A stretch of 64,000 nt of DNA from Agromyces sp. LHK192 (GTDB lineage Bacteria; Actinomycetota; Actinomycetes; Actinomycetales; Microbacteriaceae), in assembly GCF_004006235.1 (NCBI RefSeq), contig NZ_CP034753.1, forward strand, positions 1,550,001-1,614,000. The letters run 5' to 3'. This document shows, piece after piece, positions 37,070 through 47,041 of the stretch. The translations under genes and the position numbers were made by a program. The notes under the pieces are model-generated. The model saw only the letters and a list, made by a program, of their open reading frames with translations. It did not search any database and was not told the DNA's origin. The stretch's first letter is position 1. Every line of letters starts with the position of its first letter.

Positions 37070-38244
37070 CCGAACCCCTCACGGACGGGCGGCGCACGAC
37101 GCCGGGCCCGGACTCGCCCAGCTCGCCCGCGCCGGCGCCTGCACCGGCCGGCAGCGCGCGTCGACGCAGCCTCGCGCTCGTCGGCGGCGGTGTCGCGGCG
37201 GTCGTCGTGCTCGCCGTGCTCCCGCTGCTCGCCATCGACGTGCCGGGCGTGCTGCCCGGCCCGACGTACACGCCCGGCACGCTGCAGCTGCTCGCGTTCG
37301 CGCTGCTCATCGCGGCGCTCGCGTTGAGCTATCGCATGCTGTTCGGGCTCGCCGGGATGCTCTCGTTCGGCCACGCCCTCTTCTTCGCGGCGGGCGCGTA
37401 CGGACTCGGCATGACGCTGGACGCGTTCGGGCCGAGCGACTGGCCGTCGGGCCTGGTCTTCGTCGTCGCGATCGGCCTGACGCTGGCCTTCGGGTTCGCG
37501 CTCGCCGTGAGCGTCGGCGCGCTCGCACTCCGCGTCACGGGCATCTCGTTCGCCATGGTGACGCTCGCCTTCGCCCAGGCCGGATCGGTGATCATCCGCC
37601 GGAACCCGGCCGGCGCGACGGGCGGTGACGAAGGCCTGCCGCTGGACATCGCGCACGTGCCCGAGGCGTTGGTGGGGGTCGTGCACACGCGCAACCTCTA
37701 CTGGATGTCGCTCGGCGTCCTGGTGGTCGTGTACCTCGTCGTGCTGTGGGTCGAGCGCAGTCGCGCGGGCCACGTCGCCGAGGCGATCCGCGAGAACGAG
37801 CTGCGCGTCCGGGTGATCGGCGTCCGCCCGTACTCGGTGCGCCTGCTCGTGTTCGTCGTCGCCTCGGTGCTCGCGGCGGTGGCGGGGATGGGATACCTGC
37901 TGCTGCAGTCGGGGGCCGCACCGCGCATCGCGACGGCCGACTTCACGCTCACGATCCTGGTGATCGTGGTGCTGGGCGGCGTCGGATACCGCTGGGGCGC
38001 GATCGTAGGCGGCATCGTCTACACGCTGCTCGACCAGCGCCTGACCGCCCTCGCCGGTTCCGACGCCGTCGCCGCACTTCCCGACGTCCTCCGGGTGCCA
38101 CTGTCGGAGCCGCTGTTCCTCCTCGGCACGCTCTTCGTGCTCGTCGTACTGTTCCTCCCCGGCGGCATCGCCGGACTCCCCGCCCGCATCCGCACCGGGC
38201 GGCGCACGCACCCGGTCGAGCCGCCGGGAGCACCGGATGCCTGA
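37066..38244 (+). CDS. Liv-type ABC transporter permease (LivM)
   Basis: A 392-residue permease: a Pro/Ala-rich cytoplasmic N-terminus of about 35 residues, then about nine to ten helices. Typical segments are LAGMLSFGHALFFAAGAYG, RNPAGATGGDEGLP, AIRENELRVRVIGVRPYSVRL and GGVGYRWGAIVGG. ATG 37066 overlaps the LivH stop (ATGA). Completes the five-part transporter. Confidence 0.93.
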   Translation: MTEPLTDGRRTTPGPDSPSSPAPAPAPAGSARRRSLALVGGGVAAVVVLAVLPLLAIDVPGVLPGPTYTPGTLQLLAFALLIAALALSYRMLFGLAGMLSFGHALFFAAGAYGLGMTLDAFGPSDWPSGLVFVVAIGLTLAFGFALAVSVGALALRVTGISFAMVTLAFAQAGSVIIRRNPAGATGGDEGLPLDIAHVPEALVGVVHTRNLYWMSLGVLVVVYLVVLWVERSRAGHVAEAIRENELRVRVIGVRPYSVRLLVFVVASVLAAVAGMGYLLLQSGAAPRIATADFTLTILVIVVLGGVGYRWGAIVGGIVYTLLDQRLTALAGSDAVAALPDVLRVPLSEPLFLLGTLFVLVVLFLPGGIAGLPARIRTGRRTHPVEPPGAPDA

Positions 38245-38293
38245 CCTCGACCTGCGACCGACACCATCGACCGACCCGAGCGGAAGGACCCTC

Positions 38294-39040
38294 ATGACCG
38301 ACCTCACCGGACGCCGCGCCCTGGTGACCGGCGGCGCCGGCGGCATCGGACTCGCGATCGCCGAGGCGTACGCCGCGGCAGGGGCCCACGTCACGATCGC
38401 CGACGTCGATGCGGATGCCGCGTCGAGCGCCGCCGATCGCCTCGGCGGCGCCGCCTGGGCCGTCGACCTCTCCGACATCGCCGCGCTCGCCGACCTGGCG
38501 CTCGACGCGGACGTGCTCGTCAACAACGCCGGCCTGCAGCACGTCCGGCCGATCGAGGAGTTCGAGCCCGAGCGGTTCTCGCTGCTGCTCCGGGTCATGC
38601 TCGAGGCGCCGTTCCTGCTGATCCGGGCGGCCCTGCCTGGAATGTACGAGCGGGGCTTCGGCCGGGTCGTCAACGTGTCGAGCGTGCACGGCCTGCGGGC
38701 GTCGCCGTACAAGTCCGCCTACGTCGCCGCCAAGCACGGCCTCGAGGGGCTGTCGAAGGTCACGGCCCTCGAGGGCGGCGCGCACGGGGTGACGTCGAAC
38801 TGCATCAACCCCGGGTACGTGCGCACCCCGCTCGTGGAACGGCAGATCGCCGACCAGGCCCGCCTGCACGGCATCTCCGAGGACGAGGTCGTTCCCCGGG
38901 TGATGCTGACGGAGGCGGCGATCAAGCGGCTCGTCGAGCCTTCCGAGGTCGCGAGCCTCGCGCTCTGGCTCGCGGGCGACGACGCGCGTATGGTGACCGG
39001 CGCGAGTTACACGATGGACGGCGGATGGAGCGCACGATGA
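38294..39040 (+). CDS. bdhA: 3-hydroxybutyrate dehydrogenase (SDR family)
   Basis: A 248-residue NAD-dependent dehydrogenase oxidising (R)-3-hydroxybutyrate to acetoacetate. Cofactor motif TGGAGGIG (12-19), VNNAG at 76-80, and the catalytic Ser130, Tyr143 and Lys147 (YVAAK). Segments specific to 3-hydroxybutyrate dehydrogenases are NNAGLQHVRPIEEF, SSVHGLRASPYKSAY, GYVRTPLVERQIADQA and TGASYTMDGGW. ATG 38294 follows AAGGA; an upstream in-frame ATG at 38237 overlaps the LivM end but has no ribosome site. The next gene overlaps by 4 bp. Confidence 0.88.
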   Translation: MTDLTGRRALVTGGAGGIGLAIAEAYAAAGAHVTIADVDADAASSAADRLGGAAWAVDLSDIAALADLALDADVLVNNAGLQHVRPIEEFEPERFSLLLRVMLEAPFLLIRAALPGMYERGFGRVVNVSSVHGLRASPYKSAYVAAKHGLEGLSKVTALEGGAHGVTSNCINPGYVRTPLVERQIADQARLHGISEDEVVPRVMLTEAAIKRLVEPSEVASLALWLAGDDARMVTGASYTMDGGWSAR

Positions 39041-39972
39041 CCGGGTACGAGACCTTCGTGGCCTCGGCCGACGCACCCTCGGGCGGCGTGCTCGCCGGCG
39101 GCGAGTGGCGGGCGGATGCCTCCGGCCCCGTACTGCTCGGCGTGCACGGCATCACCGCGAACCACCGGGCGTGGAGCCTCGCCGCGGAGGCGCTCGACGG
39201 CGTCCGCGTGGTCGCCCCCGACCTCCGCGGACGCGGGCGGAGCAACGCGCTTCCCGGCCCGTTCGGCCTCGTCGACCATGCCGACGACCTCGCGCGGCTG
39301 CTCGACGTCCGCGGCGTGGAGCGCGCGGTCGTCGCCGGGCATTCGATGGGCGGGTTCGTGGCGGTGCGGTTCGCCGAGCGGCACCCCGACCGGGTGGATT
39401 CGCTCGTGCTGATCGACGGCGGCCTGCCGCTCGAGCCGCCTGAGGGCATTCCGGCCGAGCAGGTCGCCGCGGCCGTGCTCGGGCCCGCGCTTGCGCGGCT
39501 GCGGATGCGATTCGCGTCCGCCGACGACTACCTCGCCTTCTGGCGGGAGCATCCGGGCATCGGACCGTACTGGAACGACGCTGTCGAGGCGTACGTGCGG
39601 TACGACCTCGACGGCGCGGCGCCGGAGCTGCGGTCGTCGGCGAACCCCGACGCGATCGCCGTGAACGCGCTCGAACTGGACGGCTCCGCCGGCTATTCCG
39701 ATGCGCTCGCAGAGATCGCGGTGCCGATCGATTTCCTCCGCGCCGAACGCGGGCTGCTCGACCAACCCCAGGGCCTCTACGCACCCGGGATCGCCGAGGA
39801 GTGGGCGACCCTGCTTCCGGCGCTCCGCATCCGGGAGGTGCGAGACGTCAACCACTACAGCATCATCATGAGTGCGGACGGACTCGCGCACGTCATCCCG
39901 GTGCTCGAGTCCCGTCTGACCGCGGCCACCGCCGCGGCATCCGCCCATGACGACGAGGAGGTCGCCTCATGA
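39037..39972 (+). CDS. Alpha/beta hydrolase
   Basis: A 311-residue hydrolase. Oxyanion segment GVHGITANHRAW, nucleophile elbow GHSMGG (Ser103), and a C-terminal catalytic His in DVNHYSIIM; the acid residue lies in between. ATG 39037 overlaps the dehydrogenase stop by 4 bp; ATG 39025 is possible. Set between 3-hydroxybutyrate dehydrogenase and the CoA-transferase, it may hydrolyse 3-hydroxybutyrate esters, dimers or oligomers to feed the pathway (inference). An enol-lactonase role, as in the beta-ketoadipate pathway, is less likely because the CoA-transferase is of the ketone-body type. Confidence 0.82.
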   Translation: MTGYETFVASADAPSGGVLAGGEWRADASGPVLLGVHGITANHRAWSLAAEALDGVRVVAPDLRGRGRSNALPGPFGLVDHADDLARLLDVRGVERAVVAGHSMGGFVAVRFAERHPDRVDSLVLIDGGLPLEPPEGIPAEQVAAAVLGPALARLRMRFASADDYLAFWREHPGIGPYWNDAVEAYVRYDLDGAAPELRSSANPDAIAVNALELDGSAGYSDALAEIAVPIDFLRAERGLLDQPQGLYAPGIAEEWATLLPALRIREVRDVNHYSIIMSADGLAHVIPVLESRLTAATAAASAHDDEEVAS

Positions 39973-40760
39973 CACTCGACAAGACCGTGCCGACTGCCGC
40001 AGAGGCGGTCGCCGACATCCCGGAGGGCGCCTCGCTCGCGGTCGGGGGGTTCGGCCTCTGCGGCATCCCATCGATCCTGATCCAGGCGCTGCTGGAACGC
40101 CGGGTCGGCGACCTGTCGGTGGTCTCGAACAACTGCGGCGTCGACGATTGGGGCCTCGGGCTGCTGCTCGGTGCCGGACTGATCCGCAAGATGACCTCGT
40201 CGTACGTCGGCGAGAACAAGGAGTTCGAGCGGCAGTACCTCTCGGGCGAGCTCGAGCTCGAGCTCACGCCGCAGGGCACGCTCGCCGAGAAGCTGCGCGC
40301 CGGCGGCTCGGGCATCGCGGCGTTCTTCACGCAGACGGGCGTCGGCACGCAGGTCGCCGAGGGCGGGTTGCCGCGCCGGTACGCCGCCGACGGCTCGATC
40401 GCCGTCGCGAGCCCCGCGAAGCCGGTGCAGACGTTCTCGGTGCGCGGCGAGGAGCACGAGTTCGTGCTCGAGGAGGCGATCACGACCGACTTCGCGCTCG
40501 TGCACGCGCTCGCGGGCGACCGGCACGGCAACCTCGTGTTCGACAAGTCGGCGCGCAACTTCTCGCCGCTCGCCGCGATGGCAGGCCGGGTGTGCATCGC
40601 CGAGGTCGAGGAGCTCGTCGAGCCCGGAGTGATCGACCCCGACCGGGTGCACCTGCCCGGCATCTTCGTCGACCGCATCGTCGAGGTCGGCCCCGACATC
40701 GAGAAGCGCATCGAGCGGCGCACCGTGCGCCAGGCAGCCGACACCACGGAGGCGAACTGA
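39969..40760 (+). CDS. scoA: Succinyl-CoA:3-ketoacid CoA-transferase subunit A
   Basis: A 263-residue alpha subunit that, with ScoB, activates acetoacetate with succinyl-CoA. Family segments: [54 protein letters not shown] and [16 protein letters not shown]. These match 3-oxoacid (acetoacetate) transferases rather than shorter 3-oxoadipate PcaI. ATG 39969 overlaps the hydrolase stop (ATGA); scoB starts one base after its stop. Confidence 0.92.
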   Translation: MTLDKTVPTAAEAVADIPEGASLAVGGFGLCGIPSILIQALLERRVGDLSVVSNNCGVDDWGLGLLLGAGLIRKMTSSYVGENKEFERQYLSGELELELTPQGTLAEKLRAGGSGIAAFFTQTGVGTQVAEGGLPRRYAADGSIAVASPAKPVQTFSVRGEEHEFVLEEAITTDFALVHALAGDRHGNLVFDKSARNFSPLAAMAGRVCIAEVEELVEPGVIDPDRVHLPGIFVDRIVEVGPDIEKRIERRTVRQAADTTEAN

Positions 40761-40761
40761 C

Positions 40762-41415
40762 ATGGCACTCACCCGCTACGAGATGGCCGCGCGCGCCGCG
40801 CGCGAACTCGCCGACGGCTCGTACGTCAACCTCGGCATCGGGCTGCCGACGCTCGTGCCGAACTACGTGCCCGACGGCGTCACGGTCGTGCTGCAGTCCG
40901 AGAACGGCATCCTCGGCGTCGGCCCGTACCCGACCGAGGACCAGGTCGACCCCGACCTCATCAACGCCGGCAAGGAGACCGTGACCGTGCTGCCGGGCGC
41001 CGCGTTCTTCGACTCGGCCACGAGCTTCGGCATGATCCGCGGCGGCAAGGTCGACGCGGCGATCCTCGGCGCGATGCAGGTGTCGGCGACCGGCGACCTC
41101 GCGAACTGGATGATCCCCGGGAAGATGGTGAAGGGCCCCGGCGGCGCCATGGACCTGGTGCACGGCGCCCGGCGGCGCATCGTGCTCATGGAACACGTCG
41201 CGAAGGACGGCTCGCCGAAGATCGTGCACGAGTGCTCGCTGCCGCTGACCGGCAGGGGAGTGGTCGACCGCATCATCACCGACCTCGCCGTCATCGACGT
41301 GACGCCAGACGGGCTCGTGCTCGTCGAGGTCGCGCCCGGTGTCACCGTCGATGAGGTGGTCGCGGCGACCGAGCCGCCGCTCGACACGCGTGGGGTCGCC
41401 TCGGCGGGCGATTGA
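40762..41415 (+). CDS. scoB: Succinyl-CoA:3-ketoacid CoA-transferase subunit B
   Basis: A 217-residue beta subunit carrying the catalytic Glu in [11 protein letters not shown], which forms the glutamyl-CoA intermediate. Other family pieces are [30 protein letters not shown] and [14 protein letters not shown]. Last gene of the island; a spaced 8-bp inverted repeat follows. The resulting acetoacetyl-CoA would be split by the divergently encoded thiolase. Confidence 0.93.
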   Translation: MALTRYEMAARAARELADGSYVNLGIGLPTLVPNYVPDGVTVVLQSENGILGVGPYPTEDQVDPDLINAGKETVTVLPGAAFFDSATSFGMIRGGKVDAAILGAMQVSATGDLANWMIPGKMVKGPGGAMDLVHGARRRIVLMEHVAKDGSPKIVHECSLPLTGRGVVDRIITDLAVIDVTPDGLVLVEVAPGVTVDEVVAATEPPLDTRGVASAGD

Positions 41416-41435
41416 CCGAGCTGGCCGCCGGGTCG

Positions 41436-41470
41436 CTCGATGCGGAACTGTGATGCAACGCGGCATCGAG
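41436..41470 (+). terminator. Possible terminator after scoB
   Basis: CTCGATGC (41436-41443) pairs with GCATCGAG (41463-41470) across a 19-base loop. The rest of the 123-base gap before the next gene shows nothing clear. Confidence 0.35.
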
Positions 41471-41538
41471 GGGTGCGGCGCTGCCCCGATGATGGTGGTA
41501 GCGGCGCGAACAGCCGCCCTCGCCATGTCTGGAGTCCG

Positions 41539-42276
41539 ATGACCCGATTCCGTCGAGTCGGCGCCTTCGCCGCCGTCGCGCTCGCCAGTGCCCTCCTGCT
41601 GACCGGATGCGTCGCACCTGCGCCGACTCCGACGCGGACGCCAGAGGCCGCACCGGTGACGCCTGCCCCGAGCCCGACGCCGACGCCGACGCCCGAGCCG
41701 GTCGACCCGCTGCTGAGCACCGCGCGTCTGATGATCAGCGCGGATCGATTGAGCCTGGTCGACGAAGCAGGGACCACGGTCGCAGAGTTCGGGTATCTCG
41801 AGGAACCCGCCCTGGCGATCGAGGCGTTGACCAAGGTGTTCGGGTCGCCGCCGCGATCGGAACCGTACGCCGGTACCAACCACGCCCCGTCCGGCGTCCG
41901 GCACACCTGGGGCGACGCCGTCGAAATCGACGAGCGCCACTACGACGAGTCGAGACGCGCTGAGTACGACTACCGGCTCGTGTGGCCACGATTCGCCGTC
42001 TACTTCGATGAAGCGCAGTTCGAAGGCCTCGGTCTCACGACGCCGACTGGCGTCACCGCAGGAATCCCGTGGCCGGAGTACGAGGTGACGGGCAACCCGA
42101 ACCCGGGCTGGTCCTGCGATGGGCCGATCGTCGACATCGAGTCGCTCGAGTCCGAGGACGGGTCGCCGCGGGACTTCGGTGTCGTCCTGGGCGGTTGGTG
42201 GTCGATCGACGCGCCCGGATCCGAGGTCGTTCCGTGGATCGGCGCACCGTACGCCCAAGCCGAGGGCTGTGCCTGA
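41539..42276 (+). CDS. Hypothetical lipoprotein
   Basis: A 245-residue lipoprotein: Arg-rich start, hydrophobic core and lipobox LLTGC, then a Thr/Pro linker (TPTPTPTP) and a globular domain with [17 protein letters not shown] and a Cys pair near the C-terminus. I do not recognise the family. ATG 41539 follows GGAG by five bases. It sits between the catabolic island and ispG; no functional link is evident. Confidence 0.75.
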   Translation: MTRFRRVGAFAAVALASALLLTGCVAPAPTPTRTPEAAPVTPAPSPTPTPTPEPVDPLLSTARLMISADRLSLVDEAGTTVAEFGYLEEPALAIEALTKVFGSPPRSEPYAGTNHAPSGVRHTWGDAVEIDERHYDESRRAEYDYRLVWPRFAVYFDEAQFEGLGLTTPTGVTAGIPWPEYEVTGNPNPGWSCDGPIVDIESLESEDGSPRDFGVVLGGWWSIDAPGSEVVPWIGAPYAQAEGCA

Positions 42277-42313
42277 CGCATCCGTTCGCGGTCGGCGCCC
42301 AGCGACACGGAAG

Positions 42314-42319
42314 TAGACT
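42314..42319 (+). promoter_or_regulatory. -10 box, leaderless layout (ispG)
   Basis: TAGACT, seven bases before GTG 42327. Confidence 0.6.
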
Positions 42320-42326
42320 CGATCAC

Positions 42327-43478
42327 GTGCCTGCTGTGAATCTCGGAATGCCGAAGGTCCCCGAAGTCCTGGCCCCCCGACGCAAGTCGCGCCAGATCAA
42401 GGTGGGCAAGGTGCTCGTCGGCGGCGACGCCCCGGTGAGCGTGCAGTCGATGACCACGACGCCGACGACGAACATCAATGCGACCCTCCAGCAGATCGCC
42501 GAGCTGACGGCGTCGGGCTGCGACATCGTGCGCGTCGCCGTGCCCAGCCGCGACGACGCAGAGGCGCTGCCGATCATCGCGAAGAAGAGCCAGATCCCGG
42601 TCATCGCCGACATCCACTTCCAACCGAACTACGTCTACGCCGCGATCGACGCCGGATGCGCCGCGGTGCGCGTGAATCCGGGCAACATCCGCAAGTTCGA
42701 CGACCAGGTCGGCGAGATCGCCAAGCGCGCGAAGGCCGCGGGTGTCTCGCTGCGCATCGGCGTGAACGCCGGATCGCTCGACCCGCGCCTGCTGCAGAAG
42801 TACGGCAAGGCCACGCCCGAGGCGCTCGTCGAGTCGGCGGTGTGGGAGGCGAGCCTGTTCGAGGAGCACGACTTCCACGACTTCAAGATCTCGGTCAAGC
42901 ACAACGACCCGATCGTGATGGTGAAGGCGTACCGCCTGCTCGCCGAGCGCGGCGACTGGCCGCTGCACCTCGGCGTCACCGAGGCCGGCCCCGAGTTCCA
43001 GGGCACGATCAAGAGCGCGACGGCGTTCGGCATCCTGCTCGGCGAGGGCATCGGCGACACCATCCGCGTCTCGCTGTCGGCCCCGCCCGCGCAGGAGGTC
43101 AAGGTCGGCCTCCAGATCCTCCAGTCGCTGAACCTGCGCGAACGCAAGCTCGAGATCGTGTCGTGCCCGTCCTGCGGGCGCGCGCAGGTCGACGTCTACA
43201 AGCTCGCCAACGACGTGACCGACGGCCTCGAGGGCATGACCGTGCCCCTACGCGTCGCCGTCATGGGCTGCGTCGTCAACGGGCCCGGCGAGGCCCGTGA
43301 GGCCGACCTCGGCGTCGCATCCGGCAACGGCAAGGGCCAGATCTTCGTCAAGGGCGAGGTCATCAAGACGGTGCCGGAGTCCGAGATCGTGCAGACCCTC
43401 ATCGAAGAGGCGAACCGCATCGCCGACGAGATGGGTCCGGATGCCTCGGTCGGTGCGCCGACGGTCGTCACGGCGTAG
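42327..43478 (+). CDS. ispG: 4-hydroxy-3-methylbut-2-en-1-yl diphosphate synthase (flavodoxin)
   Basis: A 383-residue [4Fe-4S] enzyme of the MEP pathway, reducing MEcPP to HMBPP. Seen: [41 protein letters not shown], and the cluster ligands in [10 protein letters not shown] and [11 protein letters not shown] with the conserved Glu further on. GTG 42327 is chosen because the -10 box lies seven bases upstream and the protein then begins [11 protein letters not shown]. Of bacterial (not plant) length. It ends 90 bases before proS. Confidence 0.96.
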   Translation: MPAVNLGMPKVPEVLAPRRKSRQIKVGKVLVGGDAPVSVQSMTTTPTTNINATLQQIAELTASGCDIVRVAVPSRDDAEALPIIAKKSQIPVIADIHFQPNYVYAAIDAGCAAVRVNPGNIRKFDDQVGEIAKRAKAAGVSLRIGVNAGSLDPRLLQKYGKATPEALVESAVWEASLFEEHDFHDFKISVKHNDPIVMVKAYRLLAERGDWPLHLGVTEAGPEFQGTIKSATAFGILLGEGIGDTIRVSLSAPPAQEVKVGLQILQSLNLRERKLEIVSCPSCGRAQVDVYKLANDVTDGLEGMTVPLRVAVMGCVVNGPGEAREADLGVASGNGKGQIFVKGEVIKTVPESEIVQTLIEEANRIADEMGPDASVGAPTVVTA

Positions 43479-43556
43479 CGCGGTCGAATCCGCAGCGTCG
43501 GGCGGGCCGGTCGCAGCGCGCAGGCGACTGCGTCGGAGGCATCCGCTCGGCGTCAG

Positions 43557-43562
43557 TAGAAT
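43557..43562 (+). promoter_or_regulatory. -10 box, leaderless layout (proS)
   Basis: TAGAAT, six bases before GTG 43569. Confidence 0.6.
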
Positions 43563-43568
43563 CGTCCG

Positions 43569-45335
43569 GTGCCCACTCGCCTGACGAACTTCTTCCTCCG
43601 CACGCTCCGTGAAGACCCGGCCGACGCCGAGGTCCAGAGCCACAAGCTGCTTGTGCGCGCCGGTTACATCCGGCGCCAGGCGCCGGGCGTGTTCGCCTGG
43701 CTGCCGCTGGGCCTGCGGGTCAAGGCGAAGATCGAGCGGGTCGTCCGCGAGGAGATGACGGCCGCGGGTGCGCACGAGGTGCACTTCCCGGCGCTGCTGC
43801 CGCGAGAGCCGTACGAGCTCACGAACCGGTGGACCGAGTACGGCGACGCGCTCTTCCGCCTGCAGGATCGCAAGGGCGGCGACTACCTGCTCGCACCCAC
43901 CCACGAGGAGGTCTTCACGCTGCTCGTGAAGGACCTCTACTCGTCGTACAAGGACCTGCCGCTCACGATCTACCAGATCCAGGACAAGTACCGCGACGAG
44001 GCGCGCCCCCGCGCGGGCCTCCTGCGCGGACGCGAGTTCACGATGAAGGACGCGTACTCGTTCGACGTCTCCGACGCGGGCCTGGATGCCTCGTACCAGG
44101 CGCAGCGCGACGCGTACGAGCGGATCTTCACGCGGCTCGGCCTCGAGTACGTGATCGTGAAGGCCGACGCGGGAGCGATGGGCGGATCGAAATCGGAGGA
44201 GTTCCTGCACCCGACCCCGGTCGGCGAGGACACGTTCGTCCGCTCCGACGGCGGCTACGCCGCGAACGTCGAGGCGTTCACGACGGTGGTGCCCGAGTCG
44301 ATCCCGTTCGACGGCCTGCCGGAGCCCGCGGTGCTGCCCTCGCCGAACACCCCGACGATCGCGACGCTCGTCGACCTGGCGAACGCCGAGTACCCCCGGC
44401 CCGACGGTCGCGCGTGGACCGCCGCCGACACGCTGAAGAACGTCGTGCTCGCGCTCACCCACCTCGACGGCACGCGCGAGCTCGTGGTCGTCGGCATCCC
44501 GGGCGACCGCGAGATCGAGGCCAAGCGCGTCGAGGTCGCCTTCGCGCCCGCAGAGGTCGAGGCCGCGACCGAGGCCGACTTCGCGAAGCACCCCGGCCTC
44601 GTCAAGGGCTACATCGGACCCTGGTCGCCCGACGGCGCCGTGCTCGGCGCCGAGTCGTCGACCGGCATCCGCTTCTTCCTCGACCCGCGCGTCGTCGACG
44701 GCACCGAGTGGATCACCGGCGCCAACCTCGACGAGCAGCACGTGTTCGGCCTCGTCGCCGGTCGCGACTTCGTCGCCGACGGCTTCGTCGAGGCGGCCGA
44801 CGTGCGCGAGGGCGACCCGGCACCCGACGGCTCCGGCCCCGTGCACCTCGCGCGCGGCATGGAGATCGGCCACGTCTTCCAGCTCGGCCGCAAGTACGCC
44901 GAGGCCCTCGGCCTGAAGGTGCTCGACGAGAACGGCAAGCTCGCGACGGTCACGATGGGCTCGTACGGCATCGGCGTGACCCGGATCCTCGCGATCATCG
45001 CCGAGCTCAACAACGACGACAAGGGCCTCATCTGGCCCGAGTCCGTGGCGCCGTTCGACGTGCACGTGCTCGCCACCGGCAAGGACCAGGCGGCGTTCGA
45101 CGCGGCCGAGCGCATCGTCGCCGATCTCGAGGCCGAGCGCTACGACGTGCTCTTCGACGACCGGCCCAAGCTCTCGCCGGGCGTGAAGTTCGCCGACGCC
45201 GAGCTCCTGGGCATGCCGAAGATCGTCATCGCCGGTCGCGGCGTCGCCGAGGGCGTGGTCGAGGTCTGGGACCGGAAGTCGGGCGAGCGGGTCACCGTGC
45301 CGATCGACGGCGTGGTCGCGGCGCTGCGCGGCTGA
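43569..45335 (+). CDS. proS: Prolyl-tRNA synthetase (bacterial type)
   Basis: A 588-residue class II synthetase charging tRNA-Pro. Class II motif 1 ([23 protein letters not shown]), motif 2 ([22 protein letters not shown] and [17 protein letters not shown]) and motif 3 ([14 protein letters not shown]) are seen, along with the bacterial insertion (editing) domain at about 230-390 and an anticodon domain. GTG start with a leaderless-type promoter. Convergent with the symporter gene, 15 bases apart. Confidence 0.97.
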   Translation: MPTRLTNFFLRTLREDPADAEVQSHKLLVRAGYIRRQAPGVFAWLPLGLRVKAKIERVVREEMTAAGAHEVHFPALLPREPYELTNRWTEYGDALFRLQDRKGGDYLLAPTHEEVFTLLVKDLYSSYKDLPLTIYQIQDKYRDEARPRAGLLRGREFTMKDAYSFDVSDAGLDASYQAQRDAYERIFTRLGLEYVIVKADAGAMGGSKSEEFLHPTPVGEDTFVRSDGGYAANVEAFTTVVPESIPFDGLPEPAVLPSPNTPTIATLVDLANAEYPRPDGRAWTAADTLKNVVLALTHLDGTRELVVVGIPGDREIEAKRVEVAFAPAEVEAATEADFAKHPGLVKGYIGPWSPDGAVLGAESSTGIRFFLDPRVVDGTEWITGANLDEQHVFGLVAGRDFVADGFVEAADVREGDPAPDGSGPVHLARGMEIGHVFQLGRKYAEALGLKVLDENGKLATVTMGSYGIGVTRILAIIAELNNDDKGLIWPESVAPFDVHVLATGKDQAAFDAAERIVADLEAERYDVLFDDRPKLSPGVKFADAELLGMPKIVIAGRGVAEGVVEVWDRKSGERVTVPIDGVVAALRG

Positions 45336-45350
45336 GGACGCGTCGCCGGC

Positions 45351-46853
45351 TCAGCCCTCGTGCAGGTGGTCGCGGTGCTTGCGAGACTGCCTGCGTGCCG
45401 TGGCGACGTCGATCGGGCCGGTGACGGATGCCTCGTCGACCCAGCATTCGATGCCGTCGACGCCGGGGAGCAGCGCACGGGTGAACACGGGATCGCGACC
45501 CTCGCGCCGCTGTCTGGTGTAGTCCCGCAGGAGTTTGAACGCGACGCCCGACAGCAGGCCGATCGCGACGAGGTTCACGAGCGCCATGAGCCCCATGATG
45601 CCGTCGGCGGTGTTCCAGATGAGATCGGCCGATGCGATCGAGCCGATGAAGATCGCGAGCACCACGAGCAGGCGGTATGCGGTGCGGACCGACCGGCGTT
45701 CGGTGATGAACTCGATGTTGGATTCGCCGTAGTAGTAGTTGCCGAGGATCGAGCTGAAGGCGAGCAGGAACACGATGACACTGAGCAGGATGCTCGCCCA
45801 TGGGCCGAGGTTCGCGACGATCGCCGACTGGGTCAGGCCGATGCCGCGTTCGGCGGTCGCGAGGTCGGGGTCCGAGACGAGGATGATGAACGCCGTGATC
45901 GAGCACACGAGGAACGTGTCGAAGTAGACGCCCAGCGTCTGGACGAGTCCCTGCTTGACGGGGTGGGTCACCGCGGCGCTCGCCCCGGCGTTGGGCGCTG
46001 AGCCGAGACCGGCCTCGTTCGAGAACATGCCGCGTTTGACGCCCGTCAGCACGATGGTGCCGAGGGTCGCGCCGACGACCTCGTTGAACCCGAAAGCCTG
46101 CGTGAAGATCGACGCGAACACCTCGGGGAACCGGGTGATGTTCATGGCGACGATGATGAGCCCGACGAGCAGGTACAGCAGCGCCATGAGGGGCACGACC
46201 GCCTGGGTGACGGAGGCGATGCGGCGGACGCCGCCGAACACGACGAGTGCGGTGAGCGCCGCGAGGATGGCGCCGACCATCCATCCGATCCAGACGGGCG
46301 CTCCGTCGGGCGCGACCGTCGACGACACGGTCGCCGAGATGGTGTTCGCCTGCAGCGACGAGAACGCGAACGGGAAGCAGACGATGAGGATGATGGCGAA
46401 GAGGATGCCCATCCACCTCGCCTTCAGCCCCCGTTCCATGTAGTACGCGGGTCCGCCGCGGAAGCCGTCGGCGTCCTTGACCTTGAACAGCTGCCCGAGC
46501 GTCGATTCGACGAAGCTCGACGAGCCGCCGATGAACGCCATCAGCCACATCCAGAACACCGCGCCGGGTCCGCCGATCGCGATGGCCGTACCGACACCCG
46601 CGATGTTGCCGACGCCGACCCGCGACGCCGCGGAGATCGTGAACGCCTGGAACGCCGAGACCGACTGCGGCTCGCCGTCGGCGTCGCGGGGCGTCTTGTC
46701 GGTGAGGGTGCGGAACATCTCGGGGATGAGTCGGAACTGCACGACGCCGGAGCGGATCGTGAAGTAGATGCCGAGGCCTGCGACGACGGGAAGCACGATC
46801 CAGGTCCACAGCCCGTCGCCGGCGGAGAGCACGAACTCGTTCACAGCGTCCAT
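45351..46853 (-). CDS. Alanine/glycine:cation symporter (AGCS family)
   Basis: A 500-residue transporter that couples uptake of alanine or glycine to sodium or protons. Family signatures: AASRVGVGNIAGVGTAIAIGGPGAVFWMW, RGGPAYYMERGL, RGMFSNEAGLGSAPNAGA and NYYYGESNIEF; about 11 helices. Start taken at the ATG whose first base (minus strand) is 46853, because GATACT lies six bases upstream; a longer frame begins 39 bases earlier. It occupies the place just upstream of nusA where rimP is often found. Confidence 0.92.
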   Translation of the reverse strand: MDAVNEFVLSAGDGLWTWIVLPVVAGLGIYFTIRSGVVQFRLIPEMFRTLTDKTPRDADGEPQSVSAFQAFTISAASRVGVGNIAGVGTAIAIGGPGAVFWMWLMAFIGGSSSFVESTLGQLFKVKDADGFRGGPAYYMERGLKARWMGILFAIILIVCFPFAFSSLQANTISATVSSTVAPDGAPVWIGWMVGAILAALTALVVFGGVRRIASVTQAVVPLMALLYLLVGLIIVAMNITRFPEVFASIFTQAFGFNEVVGATLGTIVLTGVKRGMFSNEAGLGSAPNAGASAAVTHPVKQGLVQTLGVYFDTFLVCSITAFIILVSDPDLATAERGIGLTQSAIVANLGPWASILLSVIVFLLAFSSILGNYYYGESNIEFITERRSVRTAYRLLVVLAIFIGSIASADLIWNTADGIMGLMALVNLVAIGLLSGVAFKLLRDYTRQRREGRDPVFTRALLPGVDGIECWVDEASVTGPIDVATARRQSRKHRDHLHEG

Positions 46854-46859
46854 CGCCCC

Positions 46860-46865
46860 AGTATC
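46860..46865 (-). promoter_or_regulatory. -10 box, leaderless layout (AGCS symporter)
   Basis: GATACT on the minus strand, six bases before the ATG. Confidence 0.5.
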
Positions 46866-46979
46866 GGGCCGATCGCGTCCCGATCCGAGCATTGCTCGGC
46901 TGAAGCCGTCGATCGTCCGCCGGTGCCCCTGCCCGCCCCGGCTCCCGCGCCGGGCCGGTCCCGACTCGGCGCGGCATCG

Positions 46980-46985
46980 GATACT
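46980..46985 (+). promoter_or_regulatory. -10 box of the nusA operon
   Basis: GATACT, 56 bases before the nusA GTG. It gives a leader of about 50 bases with a strong GAGGAGG ribosome site. No consensus -35 is visible. Confidence 0.45.
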
Positions 46986-47041
46986 CTTGAGTGTTCCGCC
47001 CGGCGGGGACGCGGACTGAGAGCTGAATAGAGGAGGCCGTC

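Noticed and set aside
39969..41415. 3-oxoadipate CoA-transferase (pcaIJ) and a beta-ketoadipate pathway
   Set aside because: The transferase subunits match the acetoacetate type ([19 protein letters not shown]), the neighbour is a 3-hydroxybutyrate dehydrogenase, and no other pca enzymes are present.
42965..43300. Minus-strand frames over ispG and proS such as 43248-45065
   Set aside because: Complementary shadow frames with low-complexity Arg/Val/Asp composition and no motifs.
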